From Myroides odoratus DSM 2801 (GTDB lineage: Bacteria; Bacteroidota; Bacteroidia; Flavobacteriales; Flavobacteriaceae), in NCBI RefSeq assembly GCF_000243275.1, contig NZ_CM001437.1:1951882-2015881 (forward strand): a stretch of 64,000 nt of DNA, written 5' to 3'. Below the pieces are notes generated by a model that did not search any database, was not told where the DNA came from, and saw only the letters and a program-made list of their open reading frames with translations. Positions 35,701-46,064 of the stretch are shown piece after piece. The translations under genes were made by a program, and so were the position numbers. The stretch's first letter is position 1, and each line of letters begins with the position of its first letter.

Positions 35701-38196
35701 ATGAGTCCAAAAAAAATAATGATACTGTGTCTATTAGGGATGATTAGTTTGTCTGGTTGCAGTGTAAAACAAAGAAGTCTAAAACAAACACCCGCTGTTA
35801 GTGTTGTTGGTACATATGATGAATATTCGCTGTTGTCTGGTTATCCCAAACACGCAAAACCATGGATTGTTTATGTAGCCAAGCAAAACGCTTCTTTGTA
35901 TGCTAATGCTACAAGTGAATCAACAGATAAAAAGGTGGCTTTTTTTACCCCACTTATCGTGCTCAAACAAAAGGGAGATCGTTATGAGGTTGCTGAGTAT
36001 GATGCAACAAGTATTGTAGAAGGGAAGATTGATGTAACAAAACTCAAAGGACAAGGCTGGATTCATCGCCATGATCTACTGCTATGGACAGCATCGCTGC
36101 GAGATGCAACAACAGGTTTTCGCTTGAAAGGAATGTTAGCGTTACAAGAAAAAGCAGCAGTAACTAGGCTTGAAAAGTATATGGATAATGATTCACTTTA
36201 TGTTTTTAAAGACCCAAGTTTACTCCACCGAGAGGATCGCAAATTATCTCTCAATACCCTGGTTTACCTCTATGCGTTTACAGCAGATAAAAAGAAGGTC
36301 TTCATTGGCGAATCTCCAACCATTGTAGAGGGGAATCCCGACAATAAAATGTATGGTTGGGTAGATACTGATGTATTGGGAATATGGGGAACGCGTACTG
36401 CTTTTCGAATCAAACCTTCAGCTAATGAACAAGAAATCCAATTGACCTTGGAAAGGAAGGATCAAAGCACCATTCGTTTTACTCCTATTGAAAGTAGGGA
36501 TAGTCTACAAGGTAATTTGCGGATTGAACAACTTTATCCTTTGACATATCGTCCTAGTGTGGATGAATTTCAAATTAAATACCTAGATCAACTTCTAGAT
36601 TACAGTGAAAATAAAGTATACAACGTTGAGGGGCAACCGATTTACTATGATGCATATCGAAAAATTCTAGCTGGCAATCGAAAGTTGAATGTGGTATTTG
36701 TTCTTGATGGAGCAATAGAAGCGGCAAGTCTAACTCCGTTAAAAGGAGTTTTTCAAGGATTAGGAACGCAGTTAAGCTCTTCGTCCTATTTTACTTCCAT
36801 TTCATACGCAACGCTCTTTTACCATATTGATCCAAGAAGCATGAAGAATAATACGAGTCAACTTCTTGATTTTAACCATTGGTCTAATTCATTGACAACC
36901 GTTTTTAATACGAGTCCTCCATCAACGATACCAACGACTTTATATACGGCTATGGAAGATTTAACTCGATTGCTCAAATCAAAGGAGAATCAAAGCAATG
37001 TGGTAGTGATTGTTGGACAGCGTTTCACAATTGAAGATCAAGCGAAACAAAAAGAATTAGTTAGACAAATTGCCAGTACAGGTAGTCGGGTAATTTTTTA
37101 TCAGGTGAGGGGAAATCCCAATGATGCACACAATGATTTTGTTTTGGCAGGAGAAGAGATAACTAAAATTTCAGCAGCTCAAATCGCAAGGGATAAAAAA
37201 CAACGATTAGTTGATTATAAAGGCATAGTAGACAACAATGTGTTTGATTTATCCCAAGAGGATCAAGGGGTCTATCAATTGGATTATCCCATGCAAAGTA
37301 TGCATCAGGGAGCGGTTATCTTTCCTCGTAAAGGAGAGGATAATAAGCCTTTACTCCTACAACAGGTTTTTTCGAAAATGGTACAAGATATAACGATGGA
37401 TAACCAACATATTGACAGTACACTGACTGCCGTTTTTCGAAGTGATGTTGGTGTAGCCTATACAAAAGCGAAACCCGATTATGTATCCTTCAATCAGCAA
37501 ACAAAGAACAAGGTATCCATTCCAATCGCGAAGCAACTAATTCATCGAGATTATGCTTTTATGCGCGAAGGAATACTTCAAAATGCTGTAGTAATTGCGG
37601 AAGAAAATAAGGAATATGGCGTACTTCTAGATGAAGAAGAAATTGAGCAAGTACAACAATATTATCGAAGTGTGTATGAGCATGTATTCAAAAAAGGTGG
37701 TTTGAACAATAAAAAGATGATTCGAAGGTATATCACGACAGCAAGAAAAAATAGTTTAACACCGAAGAAAATGAATCGAAAATTCTGGCGTACGAATCCC
37801 GTGGCTATCGGTTTATTTCACCAAACGGGGTTGTATTTAGCGACGGTGGATACGCTTGCGCAGCAAAATCTGAAACAATGGAAGCATGCTGATTTTGTAA
37901 ATGCGCATATGCTAAAACACTTTTTCAAGTCCTTCCAAACGCTAGCAGATCAATTGAAGGAATACAAGGAAAATCAAACGGAGATAGCACAACAAAATGG
38001 AACAAATTTTTACTGGTTCAACCAAACCTATATTCCTGTATTGGATTATAGTAAGATAAAAGAAGTAGATCATTCTTTTGATATTCTTCCCATTGAATTG
38101 GAGCAAATCCAGGCTTCTTCAAGCCAAAAGAAAAAGAATAAAACGAGTACCAAAAAATACCTAACACGAGTAAAAAAAGGAATATTAAACAAGTAA
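35701..38196 (+). CDS. tssR: T6SSiii outer-membrane-side lipoprotein TssR
   Basis: An 831-residue lipoprotein (signal MILCLLGMISLSGC, lipid-bearing Cys20). The middle part starts with VVFVLDGAIEAASLTPLKGV, which looks like the first strand and loop of a von Willebrand A domain in which the DxSxS metal site is lost (DGAIE). The C-terminus is basic and lysine-rich (QKKKNKTSTKK). Size, lipobox and place just before clpV match TssR of the Bacteroidetes T6SS. It overlaps nothing; clpV begins 4 bp later. Confidence 0.75.
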   Translation: MSPKKIMILCLLGMISLSGCSVKQRSLKQTPAVSVVGTYDEYSLLSGYPKHAKPWIVYVAKQNASLYANATSESTDKKVAFFTPLIVLKQKGDRYEVAEYDATSIVEGKIDVTKLKGQGWIHRHDLLLWTASLRDATTGFRLKGMLALQEKAAVTRLEKYMDNDSLYVFKDPSLLHREDRKLSLNTLVYLYAFTADKKKVFIGESPTIVEGNPDNKMYGWVDTDVLGIWGTRTAFRIKPSANEQEIQLTLERKDQSTIRFTPIESRDSLQGNLRIEQLYPLTYRPSVDEFQIKYLDQLLDYSENKVYNVEGQPIYYDAYRKILAGNRKLNVVFVLDGAIEAASLTPLKGVFQGLGTQLSSSSYFTSISYATLFYHIDPRSMKNNTSQLLDFNHWSNSLTTVFNTSPPSTIPTTLYTAMEDLTRLLKSKENQSNVVVIVGQRFTIEDQAKQKELVRQIASTGSRVIFYQVRGNPNDAHNDFVLAGEEITKISAAQIARDKKQRLVDYKGIVDNNVFDLSQEDQGVYQLDYPMQSMHQGAVIFPRKGEDNKPLLLQQVFSKMVQDITMDNQHIDSTLTAVFRSDVGVAYTKAKPDYVSFNQQTKNKVSIPIAKQLIHRDYAFMREGILQNAVVIAEENKEYGVLLDEEEIEQVQQYYRSVYEHVFKKGGLNNKKMIRRYITTARKNSLTPKKMNRKFWRTNPVAIGLFHQTGLYLATVDTLAQQNLKQWKHADFVNAHMLKHFFKSFQTLADQLKEYKENQTEIAQQNGTNFYWFNQTYIPVLDYSKIKEVDHSFDILPIELEQIQASSSQKKKNKTSTKKYLTRVKKGILNK

Positions 38197-38200
38197 AAAA

Positions 38201-40690
38201 ATGAATGTATTATTATCCAATGAGGGCCTACAAGAAGTAGTTCAAATTGCTAAGTCAATTGCAAAAGAAAATTACAATTCCAAGTATTCAGGGGCTCATA
38301 TTTTACAAGCTTTACTGCATAAAAGTCTTGATGTATGTGATTTTTTAAACAGTATAGGAAAAGATCTCAACTATTTTTCTGAATGGGCAGAGATTAGAAT
38401 TGAAGAATATCCAAAAACAACCCAACAAGTAAGGGAAATTCAGGAGGATGATAACCTCCAAGGAGTATGGGAAAACGCGGAAGAGGTAAGGGATAAGTTA
38501 GGATTACAAGAGATAACACCTTTGTGTTTGTTGATGAGTCTTATCAAGCCTTATGTTGCTTTTACTGCTGAACAATTGCAATCTTTACCCTTGAGTGAAT
38601 CGGACATGTTTGCGCTTATCCAAGCGGAGGAAGATATCCTTTTTCTGTCTAGTGAGTTGAAGGTTAGCGAAGAAACTAGGTATGCTATAATGCAGGAGGA
38701 GAAATCGACTGCTTTAGCCATGTATTGTGTGGATTTAATTGCAAAAAGTAGAGCTGGAATAGGTACTACTACAATGGTAGGACGTGAAAAAGAGATTCGA
38801 ACACTTTTCGAAATAATAGAACGAAGATCAAAACCCAATGTGATTTTAATTGGTGAACCAGGTGTAGGTAAAACAGCATTAATTGAGGGTCTCGCCAAAC
38901 TATTAGAACAGGGAAAATTGCCACAATTAGGCGGAAATCATCTCTATCGGCTAGATTTAGGTTTATTAGTTGCAGGGGCGAGTTACAAAGGTGAGATAGA
39001 AGATCGTTTTAATAAAGTTTTAGATCAATGTAACTGGCGAGGCGCTATACTTGTCATTGATGAAATTCATCGACTCGTTGATTCAAAAGAAAATTTTAGT
39101 GGATTAGCGAATTTATTAATGCCTAATCTAACTAAAGGGGATATCACAGTGATTGGAACAACCACCGTAGAAGAATATCGCAAGTTAATTGAGCCTGAGG
39201 GAGTATTTAATAGAAGGTTCGACAAAATTGAAGTGCAAGAGCCAGATGAACAAACTTGCGTAAAAATGCTGGAAAGGAATGTCCGAAACTATGAAATTTA
39301 TCACGGGATTCAAATAGAGCCAGAAGCACTTAATACTTGTGTGGCGTTGGCTAAACGCTATGCTAAGGATAAAAAATTACCCGATACAGCTTTTGATTTA
39401 TTGGATCAAACAATGGCTGCTGTTAAATTGCTTGATGAACAGGTGATTACAGTATTAATCGATTGGAAAACAGATTACGATCAAAGTTTAAGTAAAAACT
39501 TTGCGGATGACCAAGCTAAATGCAGGGAAATGGTCTGGCTTTTTACCCAATTAGAACATCGAATCAGCCCTATTGTTTGGGGGCTTTTGAAGGAACAACC
39601 TCAATTGGAATTGAACATGGGCAGTGAAGTATTACAGATCATCATTGCATCAGTTTATGATGAATTAGTAGTGAATGCTGAGCATAAAATTACCAGTATC
39701 TCCAAGGTAGAGTTAGCTGCTATAATGGCTGCAAAAACAGGTATTCCTATAGGAAAAATTCAAGCGCAAGAAAAAGAAAAGCTCTTAGCTCTGGAGGAAC
39801 TTTTGGGGCATCGTGTAGTTGGACAACAACATGCGTTGAAAGCTGTCTCGGATGCAATTATTGAGAGTAGAAGTGGGTTGAACAAATCTGGACAACCCGT
39901 GGGATCCTTTTTCTTTTTAGGTCCAACAGGGACAGGAAAAACGGAATTAGCAAAGGCAATTGCATCCTTGCTTTTTAATGATGAAAAAGCTATGATTCGC
40001 TTTGATATGTCTGAATTTAAAGAAGAACATGCAGCCGCGTTATTATATGGTGCTCCTCCTGGTTATGTTGGTTATGAAGAAGGGGGAATGTTGGTTAATA
40101 AAATTCGACAACAGCCTTATGCTGTGGTGTTATTTGATGAAATTGAAAAAGCACATCCTTCTGTTTTTGATGTATTTCTCCAGTTGATGGATGAAGGCAA
40201 AATACACGATAAACAGGGAAAAGTCGGTGATTTTAGTAATGCGCTTATCTTGTTTACTTCCAATATTGGTAGTGAAGAGATTAGTGCCGCTTTTGGAGCA
40301 GATCGAATTCCAACTGCTAAAGAATTAATGCAGTGGATGAAAGGTTATTTTCGCCCAGAATTCTTAGCACGTCTCACAGAAATTGTCCCTTTTGCCCCAA
40401 TTACGGAAGAAATGGCAGAACAAATATTTAGGATTCAATTGAAAGAATTAATCGCTGCATTTCAGCATTTGCACATTGGTTTTGAAATTACCGATTTAGC
40501 TTTAAAAAAATTGGCAATTTCAGGATTTACAGCCGAATATGGTGCAAGGCAAATAAGTGGTGTAATTCGACAACAAATTGCTCGTCCCATATCTAAAATG
40601 ATTGTCAAAGAAGAACTCGTCTCAGGGCAAAAAATAGTAGTGGATTGGCACAAGGATGAGGTGGTATTGCAGCTTATAGCAGAAGAATAA
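38201..40690 (+). CDS. tssH: T6SS sheath-disassembly AAA+ ATPase ClpV (TssH)
   Basis: An 829-residue Clp/Hsp100 ATPase. It has an N-terminal Clp_N-like helical domain and a first AAA+ with Walker A GEPGVGKTAL (about 218) and Walker B VIDEIHRL. The second AAA+ has GPTGTGKTEL (about 573) and LFDEIEKAHPSVFD, followed by the D2-small domain. The middle coiled-coil region is short, as in ClpV and ClpA types, which with the context separates it from ClpB. It recycles the contracted TssB/TssC sheath. Confidence 0.93.
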   Translation: MNVLLSNEGLQEVVQIAKSIAKENYNSKYSGAHILQALLHKSLDVCDFLNSIGKDLNYFSEWAEIRIEEYPKTTQQVREIQEDDNLQGVWENAEEVRDKLGLQEITPLCLLMSLIKPYVAFTAEQLQSLPLSESDMFALIQAEEDILFLSSELKVSEETRYAIMQEEKSTALAMYCVDLIAKSRAGIGTTTMVGREKEIRTLFEIIERRSKPNVILIGEPGVGKTALIEGLAKLLEQGKLPQLGGNHLYRLDLGLLVAGASYKGEIEDRFNKVLDQCNWRGAILVIDEIHRLVDSKENFSGLANLLMPNLTKGDITVIGTTTVEEYRKLIEPEGVFNRRFDKIEVQEPDEQTCVKMLERNVRNYEIYHGIQIEPEALNTCVALAKRYAKDKKLPDTAFDLLDQTMAAVKLLDEQVITVLIDWKTDYDQSLSKNFADDQAKCREMVWLFTQLEHRISPIVWGLLKEQPQLELNMGSEVLQIIIASVYDELVVNAEHKITSISKVELAAIMAAKTGIPIGKIQAQEKEKLLALEELLGHRVVGQQHALKAVSDAIIESRSGLNKSGQPVGSFFFLGPTGTGKTELAKAIASLLFNDEKAMIRFDMSEFKEEHAAALLYGAPPGYVGYEEGGMLVNKIRQQPYAVVLFDEIEKAHPSVFDVFLQLMDEGKIHDKQGKVGDFSNALILFTSNIGSEEISAAFGADRIPTAKELMQWMKGYFRPEFLARLTEIVPFAPITEEMAEQIFRIQLKELIAAFQHLHIGFEITDLALKKLAISGFTAEYGARQISGVIRQQIARPISKMIVKEELVSGQKIVVDWHKDEVVLQLIAEE

Positions 40691-40692
40691 GC

Positions 40693-41133
40693 ATGCAACA
40701 TACCTTTTTAAAATTTCCTTTTAACCCAGAGTGTGCAATGACAGAAGGCGTATCGTTGCCTACGTGTAGTTTAGCCGAAAGTATTGCTCAACATATCATG
40801 TTGCTGGTCTTAACGCGAAAAGGAGAAAATCGATTCAATCCTAATTATGGCAATGCAGTATGGGATTTGGAATTTGATAATGCTGTGACTACGGTAGTAT
40901 GGGAACAAGTGTTTGAAGAAAGTCTCTTAGAACAACTAACCCAATATGAGCCTCGAATTTGTTACCCCAAAATTCAAGTTCAAGTGGAATATGTAGAACA
41001 TAATTATGGGACAAAAGACTTTGTAGAGATTAGAAAAAAAGCCAAAATAGGAATCAATGCAGTATTGACGGAAATAGGTGAACGCTTCACATTTAGTACA
41101 CATATTTACCTAAGTCCAATGGCAATAGACTAA
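40693..41133 (+). CDS. tssE: T6SS baseplate protein TssE (gp25-like)
   Basis: A 146-residue protein with the gp25 signature LTRKGENRFNPNYGNAVWDLEF (given here only as motif type; about residues 38-59). This is the lysozyme-like baseplate wedge family. It begins 2 bp after clpV. The GENRFNP form replaces the usual GER....YG spacing but is conserved in kind. Confidence 0.88.
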   Translation: MQHTFLKFPFNPECAMTEGVSLPTCSLAESIAQHIMLLVLTRKGENRFNPNYGNAVWDLEFDNAVTTVVWEQVFEESLLEQLTQYEPRICYPKIQVQVEYVEHNYGTKDFVEIRKKAKIGINAVLTEIGERFTFSTHIYLSPMAID

Positions 41134-41142
41134 GTGAAAAAG

Positions 41143-43032
41143 ATGAAAAAAATAACGAGTAATTATGGAAAAGAGGTCATTAAATCAAGGATTATGAAAA
41201 ATGCTACAAAGCTATGGGGAGTGAGTAATCCCCATGCTTTGGATCCTTTTATAACCTTGTTAATTGATGCGTTTAGTACGGAGATTTTCAAAGTAAATAA
41301 CGACATTGAACAAATTAAGGGGGGCATCTTAGAAAAGATTGCTCGCTTGTTAACGCCAAGTATGTATACTAGTTCAAAACCAGCTCATGCAATTGCGGTT
41401 ATTGAACCTGAGGAATCACAACAGGTGCTCTTTGATCATCAAGAGTTCTTTATGAAGAAAACATTTACTTCCAACGTAAAAGCTACTTCAGATTTCAAGT
41501 TAGATATCCCCTTTACAGCTATTGACAACATCAACCTTATCAAAGCCAAGGTGAGTTATACGCTTATTGGAGATACATTGTGGGAATATGATGCTTTTTA
41601 TAATCGGGTGCCAATAGCAAAAGTCAAGCAAGATATAGCAGCGAATCAGTTGTTTTTAGCGATAGATTTAAGTGCTTATGAAAGAGAAGATACGCCAGTA
41701 TGTTTTAGTTTGTATTGTGATAATCCAACGTTTGATCATCTGGAGTTTGTCTACAACCTACTGCCTTTCATTGAGATGACAGTAAAGGATGATCCACTTG
41801 AAGTTACTGCAGGATTATCATTTCCAGCAAAGAAGAATAAAACGGGGTTCGAAGCTGTGTTTGATGACTATGCTATAGAGCGTAGGATTCAAGAAAATGT
41901 CAAGACAAGCTATGCTAGTAAGTTTATTGAACTAAAAGGCTTCAAAAGGAAGGTTGAAGATTTAAAATTAGAAATTTTACCCCAAGAAATAGCTTTTTTA
42001 ATGGAAGACAATCCAACGGCTACTCACTTACAAAATAAGCGGTTGCTTTGGGTTAAAATGGAGTTCCCTCCTCCGTATACCAAGGAAATAATGGAAGGGT
42101 TTTCTTTTTACTTGAATGCTTTTCCAGTGTACAATAGAGGATGGAGATGCAATGAATCTAGCTTGGATATTATGGGAAATACAATCCCCCTTGTGACAAA
42201 AGTTGGAGAGGATTTTCTCTATACTCATCAGGTAGTGGATAGTCATATGAGAGTGTACAATGAAATTCCATTTGCAGAGGAAAGCAGCTTGATGCAAGGA
42301 CTATTTACGATTCGAAAAGGAGGGATGGAGCGTTTTAGCGAACGCAATGCCATTGATATGATTAGTTATGTCATTGAATTAACCCGCGATGAGGTATCGG
42401 CTTTTGGTATTCTTGAAAGAGATAAAGTAATTGAGGCTCTTCAAAAAATGGTGTACCAAATGCAAACATTGAATCAGAAAATAAAAACAGTGAATGACCA
42501 TGTAGCCAATGAAGTACAATATGTTATTGTAGAGCCTTTACCAGATACTGAAGCAGTGAAAGCTTCGTATTGGATTACCCATTGTGCTTTGGCAAATAAT
42601 ATTCGAAAAGGGGCTCAACTTACCCAACAAGATAAGGTCTATGAGAATGTAAACAAGCATATCGTTTTGTTGAGTACAACCCAAGGTGGGGAACAGGAAA
42701 AGAAAGGTACAGACGCTATTCAAGCTTATAAATATGCCTTGACAACCCGAGATACAATTATATCGAAAGAAGATATTAAAAACTATTGTATTCTAGCGTT
42801 GCAAGGGCGTTGTAAAGCGGTACATATTTCGAATGGAGTTCAAGTTAGCGAGAAACCTAAAGAGGGTTTTACTCGGACGGTAAATATTGAAATTACGGTT
42901 GATAATTATGAAGCTGGTAGTCGTCAGTATTGGATTGATTATGCGCGTAATTTTAAAAAGCAATTGACTCATAGAGCAATTGATGGAATCGTGTATATCG
43001 TAGAGTTTAAAGGAGAAAATTCAACTGAATAA
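41143..43032 (+). CDS. tssF: T6SS baseplate protein TssF
   Basis: About 629 residues. The start ATG at 41143 lies 9 bp after tssE; an in-frame GTG at 41134 is possible. The N-terminal block (FITLLIDAFSTEIFKVNNDI... with ILEKIARLLTPSMYTSSKPAHA) is typical for the T6SSiii TssF family, as is the C-terminal phage-tail-like segment with a repeated AIDGIVYIVEF strand. It forms the baseplate wedge with TssG and TssE. Confidence 0.85.
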   Translation: MKKITSNYGKEVIKSRIMKNATKLWGVSNPHALDPFITLLIDAFSTEIFKVNNDIEQIKGGILEKIARLLTPSMYTSSKPAHAIAVIEPEESQQVLFDHQEFFMKKTFTSNVKATSDFKLDIPFTAIDNINLIKAKVSYTLIGDTLWEYDAFYNRVPIAKVKQDIAANQLFLAIDLSAYEREDTPVCFSLYCDNPTFDHLEFVYNLLPFIEMTVKDDPLEVTAGLSFPAKKNKTGFEAVFDDYAIERRIQENVKTSYASKFIELKGFKRKVEDLKLEILPQEIAFLMEDNPTATHLQNKRLLWVKMEFPPPYTKEIMEGFSFYLNAFPVYNRGWRCNESSLDIMGNTIPLVTKVGEDFLYTHQVVDSHMRVYNEIPFAEESSLMQGLFTIRKGGMERFSERNAIDMISYVIELTRDEVSAFGILERDKVIEALQKMVYQMQTLNQKIKTVNDHVANEVQYVIVEPLPDTEAVKASYWITHCALANNIRKGAQLTQQDKVYENVNKHIVLLSTTQGGEQEKKGTDAIQAYKYALTTRDTIISKEDIKNYCILALQGRCKAVHISNGVQVSEKPKEGFTRTVNIEITVDNYEAGSRQYWIDYARNFKKQLTHRAIDGIVYIVEFKGENSTE

Positions 43033-43041
43033 GAATAACAG

Positions 43042-43980
43042 ATGAAGGATTGGAGTGAAGTAAAGTTTCAAGCGTACAACGGATTAGATACAGACTACAA
43101 AGCAGAGGTAATTGCTTATTATATCTGGAAAAGGCACCCGGAGATTGATGGAGTTTTACTCAAGCGATTAGGAGGGAATAATAGGAGTTTTCACAAAGAT
43201 TTAAAGCAGATTAAGGAGGAATTCACCGATGTAAAAGAAAAGATAATTAGCGTAGAAAGTTATAGAGAAGGACTCTATGATTATTTGCCTGAAGGCATTT
43301 TTCATCCCCCTTCATTGAAGCACTCACAGCACAATATTGTTGATGTAGTAGAGCAAATTAGGCAAGAAAAAAGAGTGGAACAAAAACAGCGAACCTTCTT
43401 CCAACCTTTTGAGTTGGAAGTCTATTTCTGTCAGCTCAAGGCTTTTGAAGTGATGGATAGTCTCGATGGATTGAATCTGCGCAATCATTTTGTTGCTATA
43501 CTTGAAGAATTATGGCCTCTTTTGAACCTTTTAGATGATAGAAATGCCCAAGTATTTGCTTATTTACTTCCTCATTTTCATGCCGCTAGAGGAAAGAGAA
43601 TTTGGATAGAACAATGCCTCATAGCCTTACTCCAGGTACCGATACAGATTAGCTTTACATCGAGCCAAATAGAAGTATTTGATGCTATGTCTGCTACAAT
43701 CACCTTGGGAGACCTACAATTGGGTTTAACAACAGTATTGGCCGATGCATATTGTGATGGTGGGCTCAATTGGAAAATCGAATTTGGCCCTATCCCTTAC
43801 GAAGAATTGCATTTATATCTCGAAGGAAGCCCTTTACGGCGGTTATTACAAGCAATCTATGATTATTGCTTACCTAATACTGCAACTGCAATAGAAACGT
43901 TTGTAACCCTTCCTACTGAACATGCTTTTGAAATTTCAACGAACAACAATAGTCTATTGGGCTATTCCACCTATTTATGA
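43042..43980 (+). CDS. tssG: T6SS baseplate protein TssG
   Basis: A 312-residue protein, 9 bp after tssF. It lacks easy motifs, but length, position between tssF and tssN, and the block DYLPEGIFHPPSLKHSQHN with the later VFAYLLPHFHAARGKR agree with the TssG family of T6SSiii. It would act as the partner of TssF in the baseplate. Confidence 0.78.
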   Translation: MKDWSEVKFQAYNGLDTDYKAEVIAYYIWKRHPEIDGVLLKRLGGNNRSFHKDLKQIKEEFTDVKEKIISVESYREGLYDYLPEGIFHPPSLKHSQHNIVDVVEQIRQEKRVEQKQRTFFQPFELEVYFCQLKAFEVMDSLDGLNLRNHFVAILEELWPLLNLLDDRNAQVFAYLLPHFHAARGKRIWIEQCLIALLQVPIQISFTSSQIEVFDAMSATITLGDLQLGLTTVLADAYCDGGLNWKIEFGPIPYEELHLYLEGSPLRRLLQAIYDYCLPNTATAIETFVTLPTEHAFEISTNNNSLLGYSTYL

Positions 43981-43997
43981 TGTAAAAAACAAATACA

Positions 43998-44900
43998 ATG
44001 ATACAGATAGAATTTATAAAAGCCTTTTTTCTCGCTCATTTACTTCTCCCAACTTTGTTAATCATTCTCGTTTTTCCTTTGGCTTATCTCCAAAAAAAAA
44101 TGCCCTTTATCAAATCGAAAGAAGTAATTTTTTATGTACTAATTAGTGGGTTAGTATTAGCGCTACCTGGTTTACTTGGGTTCTCTGGAAATGCTTTTAA
44201 CCCTTATTGGTATCTGTTGGCGAGTTTACTCTATTTTTTGTTTGGATTAATCCATCTCAATCAACTGTCAAAGCGATTTCGTGGACAAGATGTACCCCTG
44301 CACTTATCCAAGGCTTTTGAAATAATCTTAACCGTATTTACTTTGCTGTTAGGGGTATGTTTATTCGCTTATCTTTTTGATTGGTTGAGCCCTTTTAAAG
44401 GGTATGCGTATCTATCCGCAACGGCAAGTATAGCCTATTTAATTCCTTTGTTTTTTCACTATAGTTATAGGCAGTTCTTGCAAATTCCTTACAGCATCTA
44501 CAAAACTTGGAATTATGATGTAAATAAACCTATCATCGATTTTGATGGGGTTGATTTGAAACAATTGAGGGTTGTTACACTCGAATTAACGAAGAATGTC
44601 CAAGATGGAAACCAATTTAGAATAAAAGCAAAGACCCTTACTTCCGGAGTCACTTTTGGCGATTGGTTTCAAAAAGTATTGGAAGATTATAATTTTAAAA
44701 ATGGAACAAATTCCATTGAATTACAGCAAGAAAATGGAGCCTATTACCATTGGATATTTTATACCAAACGATCCTTTTTCCACTTTAGAAAATACTTGGA
44801 TTTTGAATTGGATATAGCACAGAATAAAATAAGAGAAAATGAGGTTATTAGCTGTAGGAGAGTTGTTGAAAATGAACAAAAAATGAATGAATTGTTATGA
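43998..44900 (+). CDS. tssN: T6SSiii multi-spanning membrane protein TssN
   Basis: A 300-residue protein. The first 160 residues hold about five hydrophobic helices (for example HLLLPTLLIILVFPLAYL, FYVLISGLVLALPGLLG, ILTVFTLLLGVCLFAYLF). The C-terminal 120 residues form a soluble domain with EIDFDGVDL-like strands. TssN is one of the membrane proteins thought to stand in for TssJLM in this subtype. It overlaps tssK by 4 bp (ATGA), which shows tight translational coupling. Confidence 0.8.
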   Translation: MIQIEFIKAFFLAHLLLPTLLIILVFPLAYLQKKMPFIKSKEVIFYVLISGLVLALPGLLGFSGNAFNPYWYLLASLLYFLFGLIHLNQLSKRFRGQDVPLHLSKAFEIILTVFTLLLGVCLFAYLFDWLSPFKGYAYLSATASIAYLIPLFFHYSYRQFLQIPYSIYKTWNYDVNKPIIDFDGVDLKQLRVVTLELTKNVQDGNQFRIKAKTLTSGVTFGDWFQKVLEDYNFKNGTNSIELQQENGAYYHWIFYTKRSFFHFRKYLDFELDIAQNKIRENEVISCRRVVENEQKMNELL

Positions 44901-46048
44901 TAAAACCAATCCAATATGATGCTGTCAACTGGGTCGATGGCATGAAAATTTCGAAGAAACACTTTGATGCACAAACAAATTTTATTCTGGATGGACTTCG
45001 AGACGTTAGAGCAACGTTTAATCAGGTGTTTTCTTATGGGTTATTGCCTTTAGATGCTCAAAATCAAGGCATGGATATCATGGAGGTGCGCGCAACCGTT
45101 TCAGGTGATGTGGAGTGTGTCATTAAAACATGTAAGGCCATTACACCTTCAGGATGCCGTGTGGAGGTTCGCGATTTTGACTTCAATGTGAGGTCTTTAA
45201 TCCCTCTTGTAGGAAACGAATTAGAAAATCAAAAGCGCGCCTATTATGTGGTAGTCGCCATCAATCTGTTTGATAAAATTCCTTATGGTATGATGGATGT
45301 AGAGGAGACACCACCCCGTCATCCTACTACCAAACCAAAGTATCGAATAGAACTTAGACCAGTATCAGTGTATGATGTAAATAGCATGTACAGTGGTGGA
45401 GATTCTGTTATTATTGGTCAGGTAATAATCCAAGGAGAGATGATTCAAATGGAAGAGCATTATATTCCTCCTTGCACGAGTGTAAGCAGTCATCCATTCT
45501 TGCTGAAGCAGTACAACAAGGCAGCAAAAACATTGCCTTTATTGCAACAGTATGCAGTGAAAATTCTGCAAAAAGAGCACCATATTCAACAAAATACCAA
45601 GTTGGCAGGCAGTGTAAAATTGCTTTGCCAAGCGTTAATTCACGATATTGGATCTGTTTATTTTCACTTTAGAAATGTAGTTCCACATCTACCTCCCATT
45701 TATTTTATTGCGTGTTTTTCACAGCTAGCTACTCATTTGCATCAGGTGACACAAATACTTGCTCCAGCGGATTTGGAAGAATTACTGAACTATATCGGTG
45801 AATGGAATGAAATAGCCCCTCATACTTTTTTAAGTCAGTTGACAAGAGTAACGGAAATCAAATATCAACATACAGATTGTGCATCGCCTTTATCAGAAAT
45901 TCAATTGATGCTCAGTTGTTTAGAAAAGGTATTCTTCAAGTTGAATGAATTGGATTATATCGGGCAACGCAAAGAGAACATCATTGTAAATGAGCTAGAG
46001 GTAACGCCGATTCCTAAAACTAATCGCGGTTGGAGTGTGTTAGATTAA
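44897..46048 (+). CDS. tssK: T6SS baseplate-to-membrane connector TssK
   Basis: A 383-residue protein. The N-terminal NWVDGMKISKKHFDAQTNF is the T6SSiii form of the TssK signature (W-x-GM ... HF). It is shorter than the about 450-residue proteobacterial TssK. It links the baseplate to the membrane complex, which fits its overlap with tssN. Confidence 0.85.
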   Translation: MIKPIQYDAVNWVDGMKISKKHFDAQTNFILDGLRDVRATFNQVFSYGLLPLDAQNQGMDIMEVRATVSGDVECVIKTCKAITPSGCRVEVRDFDFNVRSLIPLVGNELENQKRAYYVVVAINLFDKIPYGMMDVEETPPRHPTTKPKYRIELRPVSVYDVNSMYSGGDSVIIGQVIIQGEMIQMEEHYIPPCTSVSSHPFLLKQYNKAAKTLPLLQQYAVKILQKEHHIQQNTKLAGSVKLLCQALIHDIGSVYFHFRNVVPHLPPIYFIACFSQLATHLHQVTQILAPADLEELLNYIGEWNEIAPHTFLSQLTRVTEIKYQHTDCASPLSEIQLMLSCLEKVFFKLNELDYIGQRKENIIVNELEVTPIPKTNRGWSVLD

Positions 46049-46064
46049 AAACAAATACGGTGAG

